Source: Candidatus Latescibacterota bacterium (GTDB lineage Bacteria > Latescibacterota > UBA2968 > UBA8231). From it: 64,000 nt of DNA. Of this stretch, positions 57,015 to 64,000 are shown piece by piece; position 1 is the first letter of the stretch; each line of letters starts with the position of its first letter. The stretch is from assembly GCA_022827835.1 (NCBI GenBank), contig JAJEIO010000025.1, positions 44,277-108,276 on the forward strand, written 5' to 3'. The notes beneath the pieces were generated by a model. That model was not told the origin of the DNA, did no database searches, and saw only the letters and a list, made by a program, of their open reading frames with translations. The position numbers and the translations under genes were made by a program.

Positions 57015-57992
57015 GTGAGGATATTGATTACTGGCATTACCGGCCGCATTGGTGCCAACTTGGCCAAACAACTCGTCGAGCGCGGGCATCAACTTCGCGG
57101 GTTGGTCTGGCCCCGAGATCCGCGAGTAGAAAACCTCAAGAAGATGCAGGTCGAACTCGTCGAGGGAAGTTTGATTGAACCGGCCACAGTCGAACAGGCG
57201 GTCGAGGGAATCGAAGCCGTCTATCACTTGGGGGCGGCCTTTCAGGGCGGGGGGCCTTTTACCGACGAGGAGTTTTTTGAGATCAACGTGCGCGGCACCT
57301 TCAACATGCTGGAGGCCGTGCGTCGGGTGAAGGGGATAGGCCAATTCTTGTTCGCCAGCTCGGACGCGCTCTACGACAAATACGTCCCCGGCGGCATGAG
57401 CGTGCCCATTGATGAACAGACGCCGCGCGTGCCCAAGGGAGCATATGCCTTGACTAAGGCGCTGGGCGAGGAATTGTGCAACGGCTATTGGCAGGGCTAC
57501 CAAGTGCCGACGACGATTTTGCGTTTCGCCATGGTCTGGGCTGCCGACGAAATGTTGCAGTTTCCTCAGTTCTACCTGAGCAAGATGAAGGAGGTACACC
57601 CGGAACTGGCTGCCCTGTGGCAGGGTGAAGAGTGCGCGGTGCTGCTAAAAGACCAGCGCGATCGCCCCTTCAAAAAGCACATCGCCGATGTGCGCGATAT
57701 CGTACATGGCTGTCTCTGTGCCTTGGGTAAAGAGAGGGCGTTAGGCGAGACCTTCCAGCTAGCGGGCCCGCGCCCTTTCACTTGGGACGAGGTCAGTTAC
57801 CGGCTCGCCGAATTGCGCGGCATACCCCACGTCGAAGCGGCTGTACAGGCCACCCCCACCTTTTACGAATTCAACCTGCGCAAGGCCGAGGAATACCTAG
57901 GATTTAGCCCTAGTTACGACATCGTGCGGATGATGGTCGATGCGCTTAACTATCAGCGCGGCGAAGACATTGGGGTGTTGCCGCACGGCTGA
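57015..57992 (+). CDS. NAD-dependent epimerase/dehydratase (SDR family)
   Basis: This 325-residue extended short-chain dehydrogenase has the Rossmann motif MRILITGITGRIGANLAKQL (GxxGxxG), the conserved VYHLGAAFQGG and FASSDALYDKY, and catalytic GAYALTKALGEE (YxxxK). The GTG start has TAGGGGG upstream. Such enzymes epimerise or dehydrate nucleotide sugars or reduce small ketones; the substrate-binding C-terminal part does not let me choose. Nothing is recognised in the 208 bases following it except the promoter at 58146. Confidence 0.85.
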   Translation: MRILITGITGRIGANLAKQLVERGHQLRGLVWPRDPRVENLKKMQVELVEGSLIEPATVEQAVEGIEAVYHLGAAFQGGGPFTDEEFFEINVRGTFNMLEAVRRVKGIGQFLFASSDALYDKYVPGGMSVPIDEQTPRVPKGAYALTKALGEELCNGYWQGYQVPTTILRFAMVWAADEMLQFPQFYLSKMKEVHPELAALWQGEECAVLLKDQRDRPFKKHIADVRDIVHGCLCALGKERALGETFQLAGPRPFTWDEVSYRLAELRGIPHVEAAVQATPTFYEFNLRKAEEYLGFSPSYDIVRMMVDALNYQRGEDIGVLPHG

Positions 57993-58145
57993 GGCTCAGG
58001 TCTCGTGCGGCACCAAATATGGGATTGCGGTCAATGACAAGAATTTTGTACAATGCAATGGCCCTGGACGAGTTTGAGGCTGGGCAAAGGCTTACGGCCT
58101 TGAAAAATTAAGGGTGTGCTATACCTGCGCTAGCTAGGGAATTGC

Positions 58146-58175
58146 TTGACAATCCCAGCGACGCTGGCTTATACT
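58146..58175 (+). promoter_or_regulatory. Sigma-70-type promoter of the M20 amidohydrolase operon
   Basis: TTGACA (58146-58151) and TATACT (58170-58175) are separated by 18 bases and lie 25 bases before the ATG at 58201. Both hexamers are close to consensus, making this one of the clearest promoters in the window. Confidence 0.7.
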
Positions 58176-58200
58176 GGCCGACCTAAAAAGACGGGGATTT

Positions 58201-59556
58201 ATGCGGAGCAAAGAGGAATTAAAGGCCGCTGTGTGTGCGGCCATTGATCAACAGAGCGAGCAAATCATCGGGCTGGGAGAGGCCATCATGGACCAACCCG
58301 AATTGGGCTTTAAAGAAGAGCAGACAGCCCGCCGCGTCCGCGAAAGTTTTGCCGATCTCGGATTGCAGTACGAGCGGGAACTGGCACTGACCGGCGTGAA
58401 GGCTCGGCTTAAGGGGAAACAATTAGGTCCGACCGTGGCCCTGATGGGCGAGCTCGACGCGCTCATCGTGCCTGATCACCCGCGTGCCGACCCAGCAACT
58501 GGGGCGGCACACGCTTGTGGTCACAATGCCCAGATCGCCGGGATGGTAGGGGCCGCTTATGGGCTAGTCGAGGCCGGCGTCAGCGAGGAACTGGCCGGAG
58601 AAATCGCGTTTTTCGCTGTCCCCGCCGAAGAATATGTCGAGATAGACTACCGTTTAGGACTGGTCGAGGAAGGCAAGATCGCGTTTCTCGGGGGCAAGCC
58701 CGAACTGGTCGAATTGGGCCACTTCGACGACGTAGATATGGCCGTGATGATCCACACCAAGAGTTCGGTCCAAAACGAGGGGGCGGTGGGGATCGCCCGT
58801 TCGTCCAATGGCTTCTTGGCCAAGAATGTGCGTTTCATTGGCCGGGCCGCCCACGCTGGGGGCGCGCCGGAGAAAGGCATCAACGCGCTCAGCGCAGCGA
58901 CGCTCGCCCTCAGCGCGATTGACGCTCAGCGCGAGACCTTCCGCGACCAGGATTGCGTGCGGGTGCATCCGATCATTACGAAGGGGGGCGATCTGGTCAA
59001 TATCATTCCGGCTGAGGTACGGCTGGAGACCTATGTCCGCGCCCGCACCACCGAGGCGATGCTGGATGCATCTCACAAGGTTGATCGGGCGCTGCGGGGA
59101 GCGGCGGTTGCTCTCGGCTGCTCGGTTGAAATCGAAACTGTGCCTGGATACCTGCCGCTGTGCAATGATCCCGATTTAGGGGAACTTTTCAAGGACAATG
59201 CCGCGCGAATTTTTGGCCCGGATCAGTACCGGGATTATCCTCACGGCGGCGGCTCCACCGACGCGGGCGACCTCAGTCAGATCATGCCCGTGCTGCACCC
59301 GGCTATGACCGGAGCCAGCGGCGTGATCCACGGGCCTGATTGGGGCATCGCCGACCCTGCCGCTGGGTACCTCGCCCCGGCCAAGGTCTTGGCCATGATG
59401 GCCATTGATCTATTGTACGGCGATGCATCCACAGCCCAAGATATCCTGCAGAATCATGCGCCCAACATGAGCAAGGGCGAGTATCTCCAACAGCAAAAGG
59501 CACTCTTTCACCGGGAGCTCTTCGCCGGTGATCAAACAGGGAGGAATGCAACGTGA
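58201..59556 (+). CDS. M20-family amidohydrolase (AbgB-like)
   Basis: This 451-residue metallo-amidase has the M20 signatures VALMGELDALIVPDHP and GAAHACGHNAQIAGMVGA (metal His and general region), VPAEEYVEIDYR (catalytic/metal Glu pair), GRAAHAGGAPEKGINALSA and DYPHGGGSTDAGDLSQI. The ACGHN pattern and overall length point to the p-aminobenzoyl-glutamate/acyl-amino-acid hydrolase branch. It is cytosolic, with no signal peptide. It releases an amino acid or other amine from an N-acyl substrate (precise substrate unknown). Downstream genes overlap or follow closely, so this looks like one catabolic transcript from the 58146 promoter. Confidence 0.88.
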   Translation: MRSKEELKAAVCAAIDQQSEQIIGLGEAIMDQPELGFKEEQTARRVRESFADLGLQYERELALTGVKARLKGKQLGPTVALMGELDALIVPDHPRADPATGAAHACGHNAQIAGMVGAAYGLVEAGVSEELAGEIAFFAVPAEEYVEIDYRLGLVEEGKIAFLGGKPELVELGHFDDVDMAVMIHTKSSVQNEGAVGIARSSNGFLAKNVRFIGRAAHAGGAPEKGINALSAATLALSAIDAQRETFRDQDCVRVHPIITKGGDLVNIIPAEVRLETYVRARTTEAMLDASHKVDRALRGAAVALGCSVEIETVPGYLPLCNDPDLGELFKDNAARIFGPDQYRDYPHGGGSTDAGDLSQIMPVLHPAMTGASGVIHGPDWGIADPAAGYLAPAKVLAMMAIDLLYGDASTAQDILQNHAPNMSKGEYLQQQKALFHRELFAGDQTGRNAT

Positions 59557-60317
59557 AGCTCGGCATGGTGACCTACAACTTGGGCCGCGATTGGGATTTA
59601 GAGACGCTGATCACCCATTGCGAAGAAGCTGGTTTTGCTGGAGTTGAGCTGCGGACGACGCATGCCCACGGGGTGGAAGTGGCGCTCAGTGCAGCTAAGC
59701 GGGCCGAGGTCAAGAGGCGTTTTGTCAACTCAGCAGTCGAACTGGTAGGGTTGGGCAGCGCTTTTGAATACGACGCTGTCGATCCTCTGGTCCTACGAAG
59801 TCACATCGACGGGACCAAAGAATACGTGCGCTTGGCCCATGATCTCGGAGTCGGCGGGGTCAAGGTGCGTCCCAACAACGTCCACGTAGATGAGGGGATC
59901 CCCATCGAGCAGACACTAGAGCAGATCGGCGTTAGTTTGCGCGAGTGCGGCGAATTTGCCCGCGACTTAGGGGTGCAGATTCGCTTGGAGGTCCACGGCC
60001 GCACGACTTCGGACCCAGCCAACATACGCAAAATCCTCGACTACGCCGACCACGACAACGTCTTCGTCTGCTGGAACTCCAATGCAACGGACCTAGTCGA
60101 TGGCTCCATTGACGGCAGTTTCGCCTCCTTGCAGGACGCCATTGGCTTGGTCCACATTACCGAGTTGTGGAGCGATTATCCGTGGGAGCGGCTCTTTACC
60201 CTGCTGCGGCAGAGTGGCTATGCCGGTTATTGCCTCGCCGAAATCCCCGAAAGTCTGGAGCCTCTGCGCCTGATGCGCTATTATCGAGCCTTGTGGCAGG
60301 CCCTCGCCAAAGGCTAG
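59553..60317 (+). CDS. Sugar phosphate isomerase/epimerase-like TIM-barrel protein
   Basis: This 254-residue protein of the AP-endonuclease-2-type TIM barrel family (xylose isomerase-like) shows MKLGMVTYNLGRDWDLETLI, GFAGVELRTTHAHG, GVGGVKVRPNNVHV, GVQIRLEVHGRTTSDPANIR, VCWNSNATDL and LVHITELWSDYPWERLF. The conserved Glu, His and Asp metal ligands of the family appear in the LEVHG, WNSNATD and HITELW strands. The GTG start overlaps the M20 stop (GTGA), with GGGAGGAAT upstream. Isomerisation of a keto-sugar or related compound is inferred; substrate unknown. Confidence 0.82.
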   Translation: MKLGMVTYNLGRDWDLETLITHCEEAGFAGVELRTTHAHGVEVALSAAKRAEVKRRFVNSAVELVGLGSAFEYDAVDPLVLRSHIDGTKEYVRLAHDLGVGGVKVRPNNVHVDEGIPIEQTLEQIGVSLRECGEFARDLGVQIRLEVHGRTTSDPANIRKILDYADHDNVFVCWNSNATDLVDGSIDGSFASLQDAIGLVHITELWSDYPWERLFTLLRQSGYAGYCLAEIPESLEPLRLMRYYRALWQALAKG

Positions 60318-60326
60318 CGATGGGCG

Positions 60327-61178
60327 ATGTCTGAGATCTCCTATGTCAACGGCCGCTTTTGTCCGTTGGCCGAAGCCGTGGTCTCGGTCGAGGACCGGGG
60401 CTATCAGTTCGCCGATGGGGTCTATGAGGTCGTTGGGACCTATGGGGGGCGTCCTTATGCCTTAGAGCCGCATTTGGCGCGCCTCCAGGGCAATCTAACA
60501 GCACTGCACTTGCCGTTGGATATCCGCGAGTATGGCCTTAAGGCCAAGCTGATGGAGGGCATTGAGCGGAGCGGTTTTGGCGAGACCTTGGTCTATATCC
60601 AAGTCACGCGGGGAGTCGCCCCTAGGCAGCACGAGTTTCCCGCTGTCCCGATTGATCCCACTGTCGTAATGACGTTTAAGGAATTGCGGCGTCATTCACG
60701 GGACCTCTACGACCGTGGCGTCGAGATCATTAGCACCGAAGACTTGCGCTGGAAGCGCTGCAATATCAAAAGCATCGCCTTACTGCCCAACATCTTAGCC
60801 AAACAGGCGGCGACGCAAGTGGGGGCTTTTGAGGCACTGCTGGTCGATGCGGAAGGCCGGGTCACCGAAGGAGCTTCGACCAGTGCCTTCTGCGTCCAGG
60901 CGGGGCGATTGTGTACCGCGCCTATTGGTCCCCACATTCTGCCGAGCATCACCAGAGGCATTCTGCTCGACTTGGCCTGCGAGCTCGGCATACCCATCGA
61001 CGAAGAGTTTTGCACGCTGGACCAATTTAAAGAAGCCGACGAGGTTTTTATTGCAGGTACTACGCTTGAGGCGATGTCAGTGGTAAAAATCGACGATGCC
61101 GTTATCGGAGGTGGTACACCGGGGACGATAACGCAGCAGATCCGCGCTGCGTTTCTGGAGTCACTGGATTTGACCTGA
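60327..61178 (+). CDS. dat: D-amino-acid aminotransferase (class IV PLP enzyme)
   Basis: This 283-residue PLP enzyme of fold type IV shows YVNGRFCPLAEAVVSVEDRG, QFADGVYEVVGTYGGRPYAL, VYIQVTRGVAPRQHEFP (the 'TRGxxxRxHxFP' motif typical of D-alanine aminotransferases), WKRCNIKSIALLPNILAKQ (with the PLP-binding Lys) and VTEGASTSAFCV. Length is that of D-alanine transaminase (about 280). It would interconvert D-amino acids and 2-oxo acids. Branched-chain aminotransferase is the main alternative but its signature fits less well. It is the last gene before the strong terminator at 61201. Confidence 0.85.
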   Translation: MSEISYVNGRFCPLAEAVVSVEDRGYQFADGVYEVVGTYGGRPYALEPHLARLQGNLTALHLPLDIREYGLKAKLMEGIERSGFGETLVYIQVTRGVAPRQHEFPAVPIDPTVVMTFKELRRHSRDLYDRGVEIISTEDLRWKRCNIKSIALLPNILAKQAATQVGAFEALLVDAEGRVTEGASTSAFCVQAGRLCTAPIGPHILPSITRGILLDLACELGIPIDEEFCTLDQFKEADEVFIAGTTLEAMSVVKIDDAVIGGGTPGTITQQIRAAFLESLDLT

Positions 61179-61200
61179 GTCTCAAGGACAAAGGTACAAG

Positions 61201-61236
61201 AAAAGGGGGGACGCTTCGGCTGGCGTCCCCCCTTTT
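61201..61236. terminator. Strong bidirectional intrinsic terminator
   Basis: A perfect 14-bp stem has AAAAGGGGGGACGC (61201-61214) pairing with GCGTCCCCCCTTTT (61223-61236), with an 8-base loop. The A-run on one side and the T-run on the other let it end transcription of the plus-strand aminotransferase operon and of the converging aldehyde dehydrogenase gene. Confidence 0.92.
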
Positions 61237-61255
61237 GCGTTGTCGTCAGAGGTTT

Positions 61256-62665
61256 TTAATGGATGACGATCATTTTGGTTTCGGTCATTTCCTCAACCGC
61301 GTACCGGGGCCCCTCCTTGCCCATGCCGCTTTCCTTGAGGCCGCCGTAGGGCATCAGATCAGCGCGCCACTGAGTGCCCCAGTTGATGTGGATGTTGCCC
61401 GATTCCACCTGCTGGGCAAACTGGAGCGCCCAGTTGAGGTTCTCAGTGAAGATCGCGGCGCTGAGACCATAGTTGGTGTCGTTGGCCATGGCGATGGCTT
61501 GGTCGATATCGTCGATCCGGCTGATGCCGAGCGCTGGGCCGAAAATCTCGTCGCAGGAGACCTTCATCTCCGGTGCTACGTCGGCTAGGATGGTTGGGGC
61601 GTGCATTGTGCCCTCGCGGGTGCCGCCCGTAACGACGCTGGCCCCAGCCCCAACGGCTTCTTGCACCCAAGCCTCGACGCGCTCAGCGTCTTGGACGCGG
61701 ATCATCGGCCCCATCTTGACATCGTCGTCGAGGGGATTGCCGATCGTCAGGGCTTCGACCGCGGGTTTGAGGGCATCGATAAAATCCCCGTACACCTCGC
61801 TGCTGGCGAATACCCTCTGAGTCGAGATGCAGACTTGGCCAGCGTTGGCAAAGCCGGTATTGGCGGTGGCGGCGGCGACTTTTTCGAGATCGGCGTCCGG
61901 CATGACAATCAGCGGGGAATTGGAACCCAGCTCCATGGTCACTTTCTTCAGGCCAGCGACCTGACAGATGTGTTCGCCGACATCGCGGCTGCCCGTGAAG
62001 CTGATTTTGCGGACCTTGGGATTGGAGCTGATCGCGTCGCCAATGACGCCGCCCGAACCCGTGACGCATTGAATGGCTTCCTCAGGCAGGCCTGCGTCGA
62101 CAAAAATCTCGGTCAGTTTGAGGGCCGAAAGCGGGGTGTCGCTGGCGGGTTTGACGATGATCGCGTTGCCGGCGGCCAGCGCGGGGCCGACTTTGTGGCA
62201 GACGAGGTTGAGCGGAAAGTTAAAGGGCGTAATGGCGGCTACCACGCCACAGGGAACCCGCAGCGTAAAGCCGAATTTGCCCGCCCCATTAGAGGCTCCG
62301 CTCAGGTCGAGCGTTTCGCCAGTCAGGCGCTTGGCTTCCTCGGCAGACAGAACAATGGTCTCTTGGGCACGGGACGCTTCGCCCATGCCCTCGGCGAGAA
62401 CCTTGCCCTCTTCGAGGGTAATCGTGCGCCCTAAGTCGTCGAGCCGCTCTAGCATTAGATCGGCCGCGCGATGGATGATCTCGTAGCGCTCGTAGGCGCT
62501 CATTGCGGCCATGACCTTGGCACCGCGCTCGGCCGAGTCAATGGCTCGGCCGATGTCTGCGGCGTCGCCCCTTGGGACGGTGTCAACGACTGAGCCATCA
62601 TAGGGGTTGACGACGTCCATAGTTTCGGCTTTGTCAACCCATTCTCCGGCGATGTACATCTTCAT
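61256..62665 (-). CDS. NAD(P)-dependent aldehyde dehydrogenase
   Basis: This 469-residue enzyme oxidises an aldehyde to the acid. ATG 62665 is preferred over TTG 62671 since AAGGAAG lies 8 bases before it. It has AITPFNFPLNLVCHKVGPAL (cofactor loop), KPASDTPLSALKLTEIF, ISFTGSRDVGEHI, TMELGSNSPLIV (general-base Glu), FANAGQVCISTQRV (nucleophile Cys), CDEIFGPALGISRI and GIDRID-type C-terminal oligomerisation strands. It resembles the lactaldehyde/succinate-semialdehyde branch. Specificity cannot be read from the sequence. It has its own promoter at 62732-62705. Confidence 0.92.
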   Translation of the reverse strand: MKMYIAGEWVDKAETMDVVNPYDGSVVDTVPRGDAADIGRAIDSAERGAKVMAAMSAYERYEIIHRAADLMLERLDDLGRTITLEEGKVLAEGMGEASRAQETIVLSAEEAKRLTGETLDLSGASNGAGKFGFTLRVPCGVVAAITPFNFPLNLVCHKVGPALAAGNAIIVKPASDTPLSALKLTEIFVDAGLPEEAIQCVTGSGGVIGDAISSNPKVRKISFTGSRDVGEHICQVAGLKKVTMELGSNSPLIVMPDADLEKVAAATANTGFANAGQVCISTQRVFASSEVYGDFIDALKPAVEALTIGNPLDDDVKMGPMIRVQDAERVEAWVQEAVGAGASVVTGGTREGTMHAPTILADVAPEMKVSCDEIFGPALGISRIDDIDQAIAMANDTNYGLSAAIFTENLNWALQFAQQVESGNIHINWGTQWRADLMPYGGLKESGMGKEGPRYAVEEMTETKMIVIH

Positions 62666-62704
62666 AGTCAACTTCCTTTTTAAAGTGGATGGTAAGTAAT
62701 CAAC

Positions 62705-62732
62705 AAGTTAAGTACGCGCTTTTACCTGTCAA
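62705..62732 (-). promoter_or_regulatory. Sigma-70-type promoter of the aldehyde dehydrogenase gene
   Basis: On the minus strand TTGACA (62732-62727) is followed after 16 bases by TAACTT (62710-62705), about 40 bases before the ATG at 62665. It lies 13 bases after the stop of the symporter gene. Confidence 0.55.
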
Positions 62733-62744
62733 GCGAGCTTAAGG

Positions 62745-64000
62745 TTAAATACCCACGCGGTTTTCATAGGCCAAGGGTCGTCCCTCAGCATCTAGTAAGG
62801 GCTGCGGCGGGGCTTTCTTTTGTGTTAGCGAGCTGACGATTACCAAGGCGAGGGCGGAAAAGGGCACGGCCAAAAGGTCGGCTGGCAAATCCGAGGAGAC
62901 TACCCTCAGGCCCTGCCAAGCGCACAGGCCGACCCCTATGGAAGCTAAGGCACCGGGACCATTGCTCTTGGGCCACCACAAGCCAGCGGTTAGCGGGACG
63001 AACAGCGAGGCGAGGAGTACGGACCAAGAATCGACCATCAAATCGTACACCGAAGCAGTCCGGAGGGCCAACAGCAGAGATAGCGCGCCCAAGAGGAGGA
63101 CGGACAAGCGCGTCAGGCGCAGCGACGCCCGCTCTTCAGCATCGGGTTTGAAGTAGCGCAGGAGGTCCCAGCCAATGACGCTCGCCGGAGCGAGGAGGGC
63201 ACTGTCGGCGCTGGACAGAAGAGCCGAGACGAGGGCTCCCATAAAGAGGACCAAGGCTATATCTGGCAGGTATTTTAGGGCGAGGGACATCATTACTAGA
63301 TCGGGATCGGCTAAGTCCGGGAGGATGACTGCACCCGCCATGCCGAGAAAAACGGGCAACAGCCCGACCGTTATATAAAGCAGCCCAGCGAGGTAAGCGC
63401 TGCGGTACGCCACCTTTTCGTTGCGGCTGGATAGACTACGCTGGATTAGGTCTTGGCCCGCTAGGTTACCAAGGCCGATGACCAGCCAGTCGCGTGCGTA
63501 GGCCAACCAACTGGCAGCGTCGCCTCGGGGATAGAAATCGAAGCGAGAGGACGGGATTTGGGCGACGAGGACTTTCCAGCCGCCCATGTCACCGAGGAGG
63601 ATCGGCGTCAAAATAAACAGGCCGAGCACGAGGATGGTCACTTGGACGAAATCGGTTAGTGTGACGGCCCACATGCCGCCGGCCCAAGTATAGATCAGCA
63701 CGATGACTGTCTGCGCAGATGCCGACGGCGGGATCGATGCCGGTCAGGATCTGCAGGATTCGTCCAAAAGCCACCAAGAGCGAGCCGGTCCAGCCAACAT
63801 AGGCGGGAATGGTACAGAGGCTAGCCAGCAGGCCCGCCCGAGGGCCAAAGCGGCGGCTGAAAAAGGATGCGATCGTCATCAAGCCCATGCGCCGCATCAG
63901 CCGGACGTAAAAAAGGCCGGCGATGAACAGGCACAAAGCCGCGCCAAAAGGATCGGCAATGACCGCGAGGATGCCGCCCTTATATGCAGCACTCGCAGCA
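62745..64000 (-). pseudogene. Sodium:solute symporter (SSS family), frameshifted and cut by the window edge
   Basis: The 5' part (64000 to about 63725) reads AAYKGGILAVIADPFGAALC, MTIASFFSRRFGPRAGLLAS and ILQILTGIDPAVGI in one frame. From about 63725 the family-typical continuation (AQTVIVLIYTWAGGMWAVTL, then DFVQVTILVLGLFI) is in another frame down to the stop at 62745. Dropping a single base in the ATCTGCGCAG stretch joins the two parts smoothly. Downstream helices (LVIGLGNLAGQDLIQRSL, ALLSSADSALLAPASVIGWD) are intact and match SSS transporters that move small solutes with sodium. The start lies outside the window. Gene decay, a programmed shift or an assembly error are all possible. Confidence 0.8.

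Overview
The window reads as a piece of the chromosome of a Gram-negative, probably environmental or marine bacterium of the FCB group; a Latescibacterota-like lineage is my best guess. This is inferred from family content and not from a marker-gene tree. The supporting signs are several secreted proteins ending in FlgD/gliding-motility-type Ig-like domains (both the 'NGDGxND' and the 'NPFN' types), many CRTAC1-type FG-GAP/VCBS proteins, lipoproteins, a Wzi-type outer-membrane protein, and a coding style with frequent TTG/GTG starts and start/stop overlaps. Promoters of the sigma-70 type (TTGACA / TATAAT-like) are recognisable in several intergenic gaps. No CRISPR array, insertion sequence, integrase or phage gene was seen.

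Region 1 (1-2383, minus strand) is the end of a sugar-type ABC importer operon: a solute-binding protein with membrane anchors at both ends, then a MalF-type permease cut by the window edge. It is divergent from region 2.

Region 2 (2435-27846, plus strand) is a 25-kb block devoted to exported proteins. It holds a CBM9-like secreted protein, a lipoprotein, a discoidin/FlgD-like protein and a large probable beta-barrel, followed by a bidirectional terminator. Then comes a tightly coupled run: TPR lipoprotein, two CRTAC1 proteins, TPR lipoprotein, PpiC-type foldase lipoprotein. Four more discoidin/FlgD-like proteins follow (the last two a recent tandem duplication), and the block ends with a polytopic His-rich membrane protein fused to TPRs. 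All five discoidin/FlgD proteins end in the same -[VI]AY carboxyl terminus.

Region 3 (27860-35102, minus strand) has a CRTAC1-type lipoprotein and two tandem PQQ-type sugar dehydrogenases. One of the two carries an inserted di-haem cytochrome c module. A Phd-type antitoxin with a gutted VapC toxin lies just beyond (35149-35557).

Region 4 (35727-57992) is mostly housekeeping: miaB, mtaB, a UvrD/PcrA helicase, mltG, an ABC-2 exporter pair, a DUF420 protein, tRNA-Thr(CGU), ftsA (away from any dcw cluster), ssb, a zinc phospholipase C-like protein, a membrane protein, eno, a Wzi-GT2-radical SAM-GT2 surface-glycan cassette, nth, a UspA-UspA-PTS IIA fusion and an SDR protein.

Region 5 (58146-64000) looks catabolic: M20 amidohydrolase, TIM-barrel sugar isomerase-like protein and D-amino-acid aminotransferase on the plus strand, ended by a strong bidirectional terminator. 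Facing them are an aldehyde dehydrogenase and a sodium:solute symporter that carries a frameshift.
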